From: Gemmatimonadales bacterium UBA1120
GTDB taxonomy: Bacteria; Gemmatimonadota; Gemmatimonadetes; Longimicrobiales; Gaopeijiaceae
Reading direction: 5' to 3'
DNA length: 36,945 bases
NCBI GenBank assembly: GCA_002313925.1
Contig: DCAZ01000079.1
Location: forward strand, 1-36,945
The notes beneath the pieces are model-generated. The model searched no databases. It saw nothing but the letters and a program-made list of their open reading frames with translations, and was not told where the DNA came from. Shown piece by piece: positions 26,179-34,116 of this stretch (its first letter is position 1; every line of letters starts with the position of its first letter). The position numbers and the translations under genes were made by a program.

Positions 26179-27009
26179 CTAATTGACAGCAATTCTTACA
26201 AATCCATTGGTCCAACAACACTGCGAGTGACCTGCACCGGAGACCCCAGAGGAGTCGTTGGCACGCACTCGAACAATATACTCTCCCGGCTCTGTAAACG
26301 TAGCCATCGTAGCCATCGAGCCGCCTTTGACATCAATACGACCTGATTTTTCACTAAATGTGACGTCACCTGGTCCACTGTGCTTAAACCAGGTCAGCGT
26401 AACCGGAGTCACACGCCCGCCACCGTAGGCACTCCCTCCTCCATAGCCGTCATCCCGAGCCCATACCGTTAATTCAGTCTCTGTCCATGCTTTGGTATGA
26501 ACGGGGTCCATCTTCAAGCCTCCGGGCCCAGCTATCCATGGGCCCGACTCAGCTGTAGCAAGTTCTGGAGCCATGTTACCTGATGCCTCACCCAGAAGCG
26601 CATCGATTGCCCAATCGGATTTGAGATTGGCTGGAATCATGAACGTCTTTCCACGGTTCTTGAGCGTCCACGCGACGGAGCCAGTGTAGTCCCCCGGAAT
26701 GATGATCCCGAAGACCCCCCAGTGACGATTCCCATCAAATCGTGTCGGCTGTCCACCATCAAACTGAGCAGGCTCAATAAAATTGTCTGACCCGAGAGGT
26801 ATCTCGAGAACTTCCTCTCGGTTCCGGTTGTAGTAACCAAATGAGAGCGTCTTAGTCCCATCAGGATTCAGGTACCAGCCCTCGAACGCTGGTGTAACAG
26901 TCTGCCCACGAGCTGCGACATACCCAAGAGGGGTCTGAGCGACTACTGGGACGGTGCTAACAGCAACCATCGCCACCGCCCCAACTACGAGCAGCAACTT
27001 ATTGCGCAT
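26179..27009 (-). CDS. Secreted protein with C-terminal PKD/Ig-like domain, partner of the copper monooxygenase
   Basis: Starts overlap here: ATG 27009 is preferred (AGGAGG just upstream, four-base spacing); ATG 27012 is possible and a TTG at 27030 less so. The product is 276 aa with signal peptide MRNKLLLVVGAVAMVAV cut near V-V-A-Q. The N-terminal half (GYVAARGQTVTPAFEGWYLNPDG split around FGYYNRN) is a beta-rich domain of a type I have seen beside cytochrome/copper monooxygenase genes. The C-terminal half has TWFKHSGPGDVTF and FTEPGEYIVRV, a PKD/Ig-like fold, and ends with an unusual Cys-Cys-Trp motif (C264, C265, W266). Twenty bases separate it from the monooxygenase, so one transcript is likely. 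It may bind substrate, copper or the enzyme; unknown. Confidence 0.82.
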   Translation of the reverse strand: MRNKLLLVVGAVAMVAVSTVPVVAQTPLGYVAARGQTVTPAFEGWYLNPDGTKTLSFGYYNRNREEVLEIPLGSDNFIEPAQFDGGQPTRFDGNRHWGVFGIIIPGDYTGSVAWTLKNRGKTFMIPANLKSDWAIDALLGEASGNMAPELATAESGPWIAGPGGLKMDPVHTKAWTETELTVWARDDGYGGGSAYGGGRVTPVTLTWFKHSGPGDVTFSEKSGRIDVKGGSMATMATFTEPGEYIVRVRANDSSGVSGAGHSQCCWTNGFVRIAVN

Positions 27010-27353
27010 CATACCTCCTATAACTTCCAAACATATTAGCTATCCTAATGTATTGCCCTCAGGTGCAAACTTGGTGCGTGATTCAAGCATGCACAACGCT
27101 ATAATTCAGTTAAGAGCGCAACTTAAGAGGGTTTTCATTCGAACAAGTCGGATCATGAGGGCAAGAATGGGACGAATGCATGCCCATGCTCTCAGCATAG
27201 ACATATTACCGTGACGGAGTGGCAACCGGGAAGTATCTTGGCCCGCTTATCAACCAGAAGAAGGAGACCTCCTGGGAACCCCAATCACGATCGCACAGCT
27301 GGGATTGATGCTTAAAAGCCTTCCGCGGGGAACCAGATGGGGAGGGCTGAAAG
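27010..27353. other. Divergent intergenic region, 344 bases
   Basis: This gap separates the minus-strand monooxygenase unit from the plus-strand FAD oxidoreductase. No RNA gene or open frame of note is visible. A perfect TATAAT lies at 27100-27105 on the plus strand, but no -35 box matches at 16-18 bases, so it is only a possible promoter with a 5' leader of about 240 bases. An AGGAGG (27014-27019, minus strand) serves the secreted partner gene, and a GGGGAGGG (plus, near 27340) precedes the oxidoreductase. Confidence 0.4.
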
Positions 27354-28493
27354 ATTAGTCGGACCACCGATGTCACCGTGGTAGGTGCTGGGATTGTGGG
27401 AGCCTCTTGTGCCTGGCATCTCGCGTCTCGGAACCTGAACGTCGTAGTGCTCGAGCGAGATGTCGCACCAGCTATGGGTTCAACAGGCAAGAGCGCCGCA
27501 GGCGTCAGGGTTCAATTCACGACGCCCGCTAATATCCAACTTTCAATGTACTCGCTCCCGATTTATCGAGAGTTCGCCGATCGGCACGGGTACGATATCG
27601 GATATCGGGATATTGGATATCTCCTACTCATCCCGGATGATAGGTGGGACGAGCACATGGAATCTGTTGCGTTACAGCAGAGTTTGGGGGCTCCCGTTGA
27701 GGTTCTTGATCCAATAGAGGCTCAAGACTACGTGTCATTCGATTCCGATGGACTCAAGGGTGCAACGTACGGCCCATGGGATGGCATCATCGATCCCCAC
27801 ATGGCTACAAACGCCTGGGTTGCAATGGGTAAGACTCTGGGTGTCGAATACCGTTTCAACACCCCTGTCACTGAAATTGAGCGTCTCGCGAAAGGCTGGA
27901 TGATCCATAGTGGCAACAACACCTTCCATTGCGAGCATATCGTGAACGCCACGGGCGCATGGTCTGAGAACGTTGGTAGGCTCGCTGGTCTTGAAGTTCC
28001 CGTAGGCCCGAAACGCATACAGATTTTCTTGAGTGCTCCAATCACGGATTCACGTACTTACCCGCTCACGATCGATCTTGCTACAGGAGTATATCTCCGT
28101 AGCGAAGGAGACCGAGTTCTGTTCGGCCTTGATGATCTTGATCAAGACTTTGGCTTCAGCGAAGGGATGGACTGGGACTGGATGGAGCATGTCCTTCTGA
28201 CCGGAGTAGATCGCTTCCCGTGGTGGGGTGACTTGGGAATCGACCGCAAGGGCAGCTGGTGGGGATACTACGCGGTAAGTCCAGATAACAGCCCTGTCAT
28301 AGGGATTAACCCTGGAGATTCAAAGTGGGTAGACGCCTGTGGGTTCTCGGGGCACGGGATCATGCACGCACCCGCAACCGGCCTAGCCGTCTCCGAGCTC
28401 ATTGCCGACGGTCACGCACATACGCTGGAAATGAATGGATTCCGGCACGACCGTTTCGATGAAAATCTGGCAGTTGAAGGAAATATTTTTTAG
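27354..28493 (+). CDS. DAO-family FAD-dependent oxidoreductase, probable ATT start
   Basis: D-amino-acid oxidase/sarcosine oxidase (DAO) fold, FAD-dependent, cytosolic. The in-frame stop TGA at 27348 limits the start to the next few codons. GTG 27378 would delete the first beta strand of the Rossmann fold. ATT 27354 follows GGGAGG by eight bases and gives MSRTTDVTVVGAGIVG, the expected FAD-binding start with the GAGIVG dinucleotide loop at residues 11-16, so I use it (379 aa). Other marks: VLERD (ribose-binding acid), STGKSAAGVR, the NATGAW strand and GFSGHGIMHAPATG near the C-terminus, all typical of DadA/SoxB-like enzymes. It oxidises a secondary or primary amine to an imine; substrate uncertain. 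Confidence 0.88.
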   Translation: MSRTTDVTVVGAGIVGASCAWHLASRNLNVVVLERDVAPAMGSTGKSAAGVRVQFTTPANIQLSMYSLPIYREFADRHGYDIGYRDIGYLLLIPDDRWDEHMESVALQQSLGAPVEVLDPIEAQDYVSFDSDGLKGATYGPWDGIIDPHMATNAWVAMGKTLGVEYRFNTPVTEIERLAKGWMIHSGNNTFHCEHIVNATGAWSENVGRLAGLEVPVGPKRIQIFLSAPITDSRTYPLTIDLATGVYLRSEGDRVLFGLDDLDQDFGFSEGMDWDWMEHVLLTGVDRFPWWGDLGIDRKGSWWGYYAVSPDNSPVIGINPGDSKWVDACGFSGHGIMHAPATGLAVSELIADGHAHTLEMNGFRHDRFDENLAVEGNIF

Positions 28494-28521
28494 GCTCGGC
28501 TGGCCCAGGATTTGTCTCTAG

Positions 28522-29373
28522 CTATCGATCTGACGCTGCTATAGCTGCCAGAATGGCTGCAACCGTAACATCTGCACGGAACTCTATCAGCCTTCTCCCA
28601 TGCTCCAGAGTCTTATCGACCGGTAAGAGATTGATGTTGTTAATCGAAGCCTTGCCCGCAGCAATCCGCTGCTCAAGTCTCACATGCTGAGGGTTGTCAT
28701 TCATGATGATCGAAGTGATGTAGTAGTCATCGTGAAGGCCCTCTAAACGAGGATCCTCATCTATTCCGAGTACATTTTTCTGGTACTCGACCACATCATC
28801 GTAGTTGTAATACTCGGGGATGTGGGCGATCACGATACCCTGGCCGGCCCAAGCCTCGGATAACTCTTCTGCAACAGTAGCCATCCCCCGCTGGTTACCT
28901 CCGCTATCTCCAATTAGGAAGATATTTCTGAAACCCTGTGTTCTTAGGCTGGTCGCCATATCACGGAGTACTGCCTGAAAAGTCTCCTGCGAGAGGCGGA
29001 TACCACCCGGTGTGCCAGCCCGTTCAGGGTTGCCAGGCTCTATTGTTACGATCGGCGCAACCAACGCATTTCTGAGTTTTCTGGCGATGGCATCACCCAT
29101 CACCGCAAGCACATGGTTATGCTTCCCCGTTGTCAGGTACGGACCATTCTCCTCGATACCGCCAGTCAAGATCAGCGCGGTCGTCTTTCCTTCTTCAAGA
29201 GCGTCGCGCACTTCAAGCATCGTAAGCTCTTCAATCCAGACATTGTCGAGTGCCTCGATTGGGCGCGGAAAAGTCATCATGTCCTTTGCCGGAGACTCCT
29301 GTGCACCCACCTGTGTGATCACCAGAACATACGAGAGCATTACAGGCACTGAAGCACGGAAGAATGTCTTCAC
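28522..29373 (-). CDS. Exported creatininase-family protein, variant metal site (copy 2)
   Basis: 283 aa from GTG 29373, with GGAGGG seven bases upstream. A Sec signal peptide (MKTFFRASVPVMLSYVLV, cut near VGAQ) precedes the domain. Like the copy at 9030-9917, the metal signature is altered: EENGPY (E74, N76) in place of EQHGPH, histidine at the aspartate position (H85 in GKHN), and GDSGGN (D156, S157) in place of GHGGN. The two copies share PRPIEALD..WIEELT starts, ETFQAVL, RAS/KASINN and the same length, so they are paralogues of one subfamily. The reaction is unknown. The GTG overlaps the stop of the upstream gene (GTGA), so translation is probably coupled. It converges on the FAD oxidoreductase with a 28-base gap. 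Confidence 0.87.
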   Translation of the reverse strand: MKTFFRASVPVMLSYVLVITQVGAQESPAKDMMTFPRPIEALDNVWIEELTMLEVRDALEEGKTTALILTGGIEENGPYLTTGKHNHVLAVMGDAIARKLRNALVAPIVTIEPGNPERAGTPGGIRLSQETFQAVLRDMATSLRTQGFRNIFLIGDSGGNQRGMATVAEELSEAWAGQGIVIAHIPEYYNYDDVVEYQKNVLGIDEDPRLEGLHDDYYITSIIMNDNPQHVRLEQRIAAGKASINNINLLPVDKTLEHGRRLIEFRADVTVAAILAAIAASDR

Positions 29374-29993
29374 GGTCTTTCCCTCCCCGATATGGCTCGG
29401 ACCACCTCAATTGTGCTTCCTTCCATGCACGAGCTGGTCTCTAAATAGACTCCCTCTATAGTAACCTGATCCCCAGCACCGAGGCTGCCGAGTTCCCCGG
29501 TCAGAGCATAAAGCAGTTCATCTTCATCCCGAAATGTCAGACACGCCTCAAGCTCGTCAGTAATCTGACCCTCTCTTCGGACCAAGCCTTCCTCATTTGT
29601 TACATGGAATGGATTCGAGAGTCCGATTGGGCTAAAAACCCCATTGAGTGCAATCACATAGAGTGGCCGATCCCACGATGCCGATTCCGGGATCTTGATC
29701 TCCCCCGACATATCACCCCACTCTCCCTGAGCACCCTCGGCGAGTGTCTCAAAACCGGCATGGATTGCACCCACTGCTAGATGGATGCGCGCAGCAAGAG
29801 GTAAATTTTCTGAAGAGATTTCGACACTCGTCCCCGGTGGGCCACTGAGTGGGACCACGCTCTGTAGCTGCCTCAGGGAATCCGGATTGACGAACCTTTG
29901 GGCAACACCGAAATCCGCTCCAATTATAAACAGGCTAAGTACCCCGACGAGCGAGGTCGCCTGGCGGTAAAATCCTGGATTAAGTATCGACAT
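29370..29993 (-). CDS. Secreted protein with IPT-like and DUF5818-like domains
   Basis: 207 aa, ATG 29993 with GGAGG five to six bases upstream. Signal peptide MSILNPGFYRQATSLVGV, cut near GVAQ32. Residues 45-132 look like an Ig/IPT-type beta domain (VVPLSGPPGTSVEIS, WDRPLYVIALNG). Residues 138-201 resemble DUF5818: LVRREGQI, CLTFRDEDELLYALTGE, GDQVTIEGVYLE, SCMEGSTIEVV, including two cysteines (C151, C189) that could form a disulphide. It may be a binding or structural envelope protein. It is the first gene of a coupled pair with creatininase copy 2. I cannot tell whether it binds the substrate of that enzyme. Confidence 0.75.
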   Translation of the reverse strand: MSILNPGFYRQATSLVGVLSLFIIGADFGVAQRFVNPDSLRQLQSVVPLSGPPGTSVEISSENLPLAARIHLAVGAIHAGFETLAEGAQGEWGDMSGEIKIPESASWDRPLYVIALNGVFSPIGLSNPFHVTNEEGLVRREGQITDELEACLTFRDEDELLYALTGELGSLGAGDQVTIEGVYLETSSCMEGSTIEVVRAISGRERP

Positions 29994-30083
29994 TGATCCC
30001 TCCTTCGGCCGGCGATTCTATTCCTGAAATGAACGACTACCATTCAACCTTTCGCAACGGCATAAGGAATCTTTGACGCTCCC

Positions 30084-30935
30084 ATGCCAATGCGCCAGCT
30101 TCACCTCCCTTCAATGCTATCCCGGCAGAGCTCTACAAGTATGATACCTACCATAGCAAACGAAGACGTCCTAACCCGGCGAAATTTCTTAGCGGCGGGT
30201 ATTCCGATGCTTTGGCCCCCATTAGTTGAGGCAATTTCCCGGACCCAGATTCTCTCTCAACAGCAAAGAGATCCGCGTCTGACCGCTCGTCCGGGACGGC
30301 CTACCATCCCTGCACCCAGAGGAGCAGTGACAGTGGAAACCGACAAGGGCCGGGGTGGAATACTCTATGTACCCGACCAGTACAAGCCAACCCTTCCTGC
30401 CCCACTTATCGTTGCTTTACACGGGGGGGGTGGTCGAGCAAGATCCTGGGAGAGACTCTACGAACCGTGTGAGAAACATGGTATTGTGCTGCTAGCACCT
30501 GAATCGAGAGGCCGAACATGGGACGCAATCCAAGGCATGTTCGGTTCTGACGTCATTTTCCTCGACTCAGCCCTTCAGTACGTGTTCTCACGATGCGCCA
30601 TCGATCCTGAGAAGATAGCGCTCGCTGGATTCTCAGACGGAGCTTCGTATGCCCTATCTCTCGGACCGTCGAATGGTGACCTATTTACCCGATTAATCGG
30701 GTTCTCGCCTGGATTCTCTTACCCAGAGGACCCAATTATCGGACGTCCAAAGGTTTTCATATCCCATGGCACCGAGGATCGAGTGTTACCAGTAGCACTA
30801 AGCAGAGACGGGATTGCGCCGATGTTCGATATGGACGGCTACACCATCCACTACGAAGAATTCACTGGAGGGCACGAGATGCCCCCAGAGGTTGTGGCCA
30901 AAGCTCTAGATTGGTTCCTAGAATCCGAGCCCTAA
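30084..30935 (+). CDS. Tat-signal alpha/beta hydrolase (carboxylesterase/phospholipase-like)
   Basis: 283 aa at full length; the true start could be ATG 30141, giving a short Tat n-region before the twin-arginine motif TRRNFLAAG. No start has a clear ribosome binding site. Alpha/beta-hydrolase features: VPDQYKP, LIVALHGGGGRA (oxyanion), AGFSDGASYAL (nucleophile serine), SHGTEDRVLP (acid) and GGHEMPP (histidine), a complete Ser-Asp-His triad. The pattern matches the esterase/phospholipase-carboxylesterase branch that acts on esters; similar proteins release feruloyl or acetyl groups. Tat export implies that it folds in the cytosol first. Its stop codon overlaps that of the MalY-type gene on the other strand. 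Confidence 0.88.
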   Translation: MPMRQLHLPSMLSRQSSTSMIPTIANEDVLTRRNFLAAGIPMLWPPLVEAISRTQILSQQQRDPRLTARPGRPTIPAPRGAVTVETDKGRGGILYVPDQYKPTLPAPLIVALHGGGGRARSWERLYEPCEKHGIVLLAPESRGRTWDAIQGMFGSDVIFLDSALQYVFSRCAIDPEKIALAGFSDGASYALSLGPSNGDLFTRLIGFSPGFSYPEDPIIGRPKVFISHGTEDRVLPVALSRDGIAPMFDMDGYTIHYEEFTGGHEMPPEVVAKALDWFLESEP

Positions 30936-32287
30936 ATCTTTGCCAAAGCCTCTCCCATGTTGTCGAGCGCCTTCCTTATCAACCTCCTCGAAGTAGCGAG
31001 GTTCATGCGCATGTGGTCAGCCCCACCAGTTCCGTAACTCAAGCCAGGGTTCAGGAAAACCCGCGCGTTCTCAGCGAACCAGCGCTGAATTATGTCTTCA
31101 GGAGTAACTGTGTTACCCGAGGCCCTGCTCTCCTTGGCAGCAGTCTCTTTTGCGCCGATCCGGTTCACGACTTGGCCCACATCAAGCCAGGCGAGATATG
31201 TCCCCTGAGCCTTCGTGTAGTCTAGGAGAGGGATGTTTTCTTGAATGTAGCTCTCTGCGAAATCATGGTTCCCATCTATGTAGACTAATAGTTCATCAAG
31301 CCAATCTTCTCCTTCAGTGAGCGCAGCAAGGTTAGCTACCATGCCCAAGGTACTCAGATCGGCCCTGGTGTTGGCCCGCACACGGGCAAGATAGTCAGGG
31401 TTGGTAGAGAAGTACCAAGCAACCTTCATAGCAGCCAGACTGAAAGACTTACTCGCAGCCTTAAAGGTCAGGCTGTTATCAACGATCTCCTTGTTCGGAA
31501 GGGTAGCGAATGGCGTGTACTTATTCCCTTTAGTCACGAAGTCGCAATGTATTTCATCAGCTAGTAAGACAACCCGATGTTCTAGGCAGATCTCTCCCAT
31601 CCGCGTCAGGTCTTCCGGAGACCAACAGTTTCCAGTCGGGTTCTGTGGATTACACAGGATGAAGACATTGGCTGTCCTGGCTCGCTGCTCAAAATCTTCG
31701 AAATCGATTGAGTAACGTCCATTGACCAGTTTCATCGGACTATCTGATGCGACCGTTCTCGTGAACCGAAGGTCAGAGTAGAAGCCATTATACGTCGGTG
31801 TCGTCAGAAGGACTCTCGACCCAGGGGGCGCAAACGTATGCAGCGCTGCAATCAGACCCGGGTGGACACCTGTAGTGAGAACCACTGTGCTAGGATCGAT
31901 ATCGAGCCCATATCGGCGACTATTCCAGTCCACGATAGCTCGTACATAGGACGCCGGCCTTCTCAGATAACCCCAGTTTTCATGCTCACAGCGTTCAGCA
32001 AGAGCCTTGGTAATACACTGGGGTGCTTGGAAATCCATGTCCGCGATACCCATGCCGACCTCGATCTCCTCACCATATGTCGCAATTGCACTATCCCATT
32101 TAATGCTATCGGTATCGACACGGTTGTAGACCTCATCAAAATCGTACACCTGCCGGCCTGAAGCTGCAGACTCGACAAACCCAATCTCCTCCGCAAACGC
32201 AGTCCGTGTTCCAACTGCCCCGAGAACTGCCGTCATCCCAGCATTCTTTAAGAATGCCCGGCGATTGAGCCCATTTTCTTGCTGCAT
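30932..32287 (-). CDS. Tat-signal MalY/PatB-type PLP-dependent aminotransferase or C-S lyase
   Basis: Start chosen at ATG 32287, eight bases after AGGAGG; ATG 32293 is only two bases from it. The product is 451 aa with a Tat signal (NRRAFLKNAG, RR at residues 9-10). After it comes the MalY/PatB signature FDEVYNRVDTDSIKWD, then GMGIADMDFQAP, PTYNGF, NPQNPTGNCW, LADEIHCDF and KAASKSFSLAAMK with the Schiff-base lysine near K280. MalY/PatB proteins are cystathionine beta-lyases or aminotransferases, normally cytosolic. A Tat-exported form with PLP is uncommon and suggests a periplasmic C-S lyase or amino-acid-converting enzyme. It is the second aminotransferase-fold protein in the window and converges on the Tat esterase. 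Confidence 0.88.
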   Translation of the reverse strand: MQQENGLNRRAFLKNAGMTAVLGAVGTRTAFAEEIGFVESAASGRQVYDFDEVYNRVDTDSIKWDSAIATYGEEIEVGMGIADMDFQAPQCITKALAERCEHENWGYLRRPASYVRAIVDWNSRRYGLDIDPSTVVLTTGVHPGLIAALHTFAPPGSRVLLTTPTYNGFYSDLRFTRTVASDSPMKLVNGRYSIDFEDFEQRARTANVFILCNPQNPTGNCWSPEDLTRMGEICLEHRVVLLADEIHCDFVTKGNKYTPFATLPNKEIVDNSLTFKAASKSFSLAAMKVAWYFSTNPDYLARVRANTRADLSTLGMVANLAALTEGEDWLDELLVYIDGNHDFAESYIQENIPLLDYTKAQGTYLAWLDVGQVVNRIGAKETAAKESRASGNTVTPEDIIQRWFAENARVFLNPGLSYGTGGADHMRMNLATSRRLIRKALDNMGEALAKI

Positions 32288-32445
32288 GCTCATGACCTCC
32301 TGGTCCGAATAGCTTTAATGCACTGCCCTTAAGGCCTTATTGGCGGCAGAGCGGCATGGTCTCTTTAGCGATGCAACATGTGGACTTCTGAGCGGTACTG
32401 CCAGATCGGGAGAAGCACGACAGGGTCACAACAAACAGGATCGGC

Positions 32446-34116
32446 TCAGATAGTCACCGCGCCGTTCGCTGCAGACGAGACCAACCGAGCGTACTTCGAT
32501 AGGGCCCCATCAGGTATCAGACTCGAAGGCGGTGACCATGCCATAACTCGCGACTTAATCTCATCAGGGCTCATGTCGACCGAAACAGTGCGTTCCTCTA
32601 GGTCGAAAGTCACAATGTCTCCATCTTGTAGCGCTGCAATCGGGCCACCCTCGACTGCCTCTGGTGCAACATGTCCAGCCATCAAGCCGTGTGTAGCTCC
32701 CGAAAACCGCCCGTCTGTGAGGAGTGCGACCTTGGAGCCCAAGCCTGAACCCGCTAGCGCAGCCGTGACGGCAAGCATCTCCCTCATTCCGGGCCCGCCA
32801 CGCGGGCCCTCTCCTCGGATCACGACTACATCACCCGGAACGATTGTTCCGCCTTGTACCGCCGTCATCGCGTCTTCTTCACTTTCAAAGACACGGGCGG
32901 GGCCTTGATGAAACATCCTCTCATGACCTGCGACCTTCAAAACACACCCGTCGGGGGCCAAGTTGCCCCTGAGTACCATTATCCCACCACGATCCTTGAT
33001 TGGATCTGCTGCTGATCGAACAACTTCCTGCCCCGCAGTTTCCTCCGCATCCGAGACTTCTCCCGAGAGCGTCTGACCAGTAACGGTGAGCATATCCCCC
33101 TTCAGGTAACCGCCTTCTAGGAGCCGGCGAGCGACCAGCGCTACCCCTCCTGCGCGGTGAAGATCGGGAGCCACGAAACGTCCCCAGGGCTTCATATCTG
33201 CCAAGAGCGGAGTAGCTGCGCTGATCCGGTCGAAATCGTCTAATGTGAGTCGCACACCTGCCTCATGGGCCACTGCCAAGAGGTGGAGAACAGCATTAGT
33301 AGATCCGCCGGTAGCAACGGCGACAGCTACTCCATTCTCGAGTGCCTCGCGAGTGAGGATTTGTCGTGCAGTAACATTCCGTTCGACGAGATCAACGACT
33401 AGGCGACCGCAACCACGTGCTACTTCAGCCTTCGCCGAGTCCGTGGCGGGCACTGTGCCACTTCCCATCGGTGAAATCCCGACCGCCTCAAATACCGTAG
33501 CCATCGTATTCGCAGTGAACTGGCCACCGCACGCCCCAGCTCCCGGGCAGGCAGCCTTTTCAATCTCCAAAAGCTCCTCTTCATCAATACGCCCCGCAGC
33601 GCATGCGCCTACAGCTTCAAAAACGTCCTGGATCGTAATGTCTCGGCCCGCATGCGTGCCGGGTTGTATTGATCCTCCATAGAGCATCAAACTTGGACGG
33701 TCGAGTCGGGCCAACGCCATTACTGTTCCTGGGATTGTTTTATCACAACCCGAAAGTGCGATGACCCCGTCGAAGTGGTATCCAAGGCCCATCAACTCGA
33801 TTGAGTCTGCGATAATTTCACGACTAACCAGCGAGGTGCGCATACCGGAAGTGCCCATGGTGATACCGTCCGATACTGCGATTGTGTTGAACTCAAGTGG
33901 AGTGCCACCTGCCTCGATAACACCCCTGCGAACAGCTGAAGCCAAATCCCTTAGGTGAACATTACACGGCGTCGAATCAGTCCAGGTATTCGCAATCCCA
34001 ATCAGCGGCTTCTCAAAGTCTTCGTCACTCAAACCCACAGCGCGAAGCATCGCACGCGCGGGTGCCCTATCCCGCCCCCTCAGGAGTTCGTGGCTCCTGA
34101 GCGTGGGAAGCTTCAA
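32446..34116 (-). CDS. ilvD: Dihydroxy-acid dehydratase
   Basis: 556 aa, normal length for IlvD. It dehydrates 2,3-dihydroxy-isovalerate and 2,3-dihydroxy-3-methylvalerate to the keto acids of valine, leucine and isoleucine. The cysteines that hold the [2Fe-2S] cluster are visible as TPCN (C51), SGCDK (C124) and GACGGQF (C196). TTG 34116 overlaps the ilvC stop (TTGA) and gives a normal N-terminus ending in ERAP-like RDRAPARAMLRAVG. The gene is the last of the ilvB-ilvN-ilvC-ilvD operon; the 158 bases beyond it show no strong terminator. Confidence 0.95.
   Translation of the reverse strand: MKLPTLRSHELLRGRDRAPARAMLRAVGLSDEDFEKPLIGIANTWTDSTPCNVHLRDLASAVRRGVIEAGGTPLEFNTIAVSDGITMGTSGMRTSLVSREIIADSIELMGLGYHFDGVIALSGCDKTIPGTVMALARLDRPSLMLYGGSIQPGTHAGRDITIQDVFEAVGACAAGRIDEEELLEIEKAACPGAGACGGQFTANTMATVFEAVGISPMGSGTVPATDSAKAEVARGCGRLVVDLVERNVTARQILTREALENGVAVAVATGGSTNAVLHLLAVAHEAGVRLTLDDFDRISAATPLLADMKPWGRFVAPDLHRAGGVALVARRLLEGGYLKGDMLTVTGQTLSGEVSDAEETAGQEVVRSAADPIKDRGGIMVLRGNLAPDGCVLKVAGHERMFHQGPARVFESEEDAMTAVQGGTIVPGDVVVIRGEGPRGGPGMREMLAVTAALAGSGLGSKVALLTDGRFSGATHGLMAGHVAPEAVEGGPIAALQDGDIVTFDLEERTVSVDMSPDEIKSRVMAWSPPSSLIPDGALSKYARLVSSAANGAVTI

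Noticed and set aside
27100..27105. TATAAT as a promoter of the FAD oxidoreductase
   Set aside because: No matching -35 hexamer at the right distance; kept only as a possibility in the intergenic entry.
9030..29373. A creatinine degradation pathway (creatininase plus sarcosine-oxidase-like FAD enzyme)
   Set aside because: No creatinase (M24-type) gene is present, the creatininase-like proteins are exported with altered metal sites, and the FAD enzyme cannot be assigned to sarcosine.
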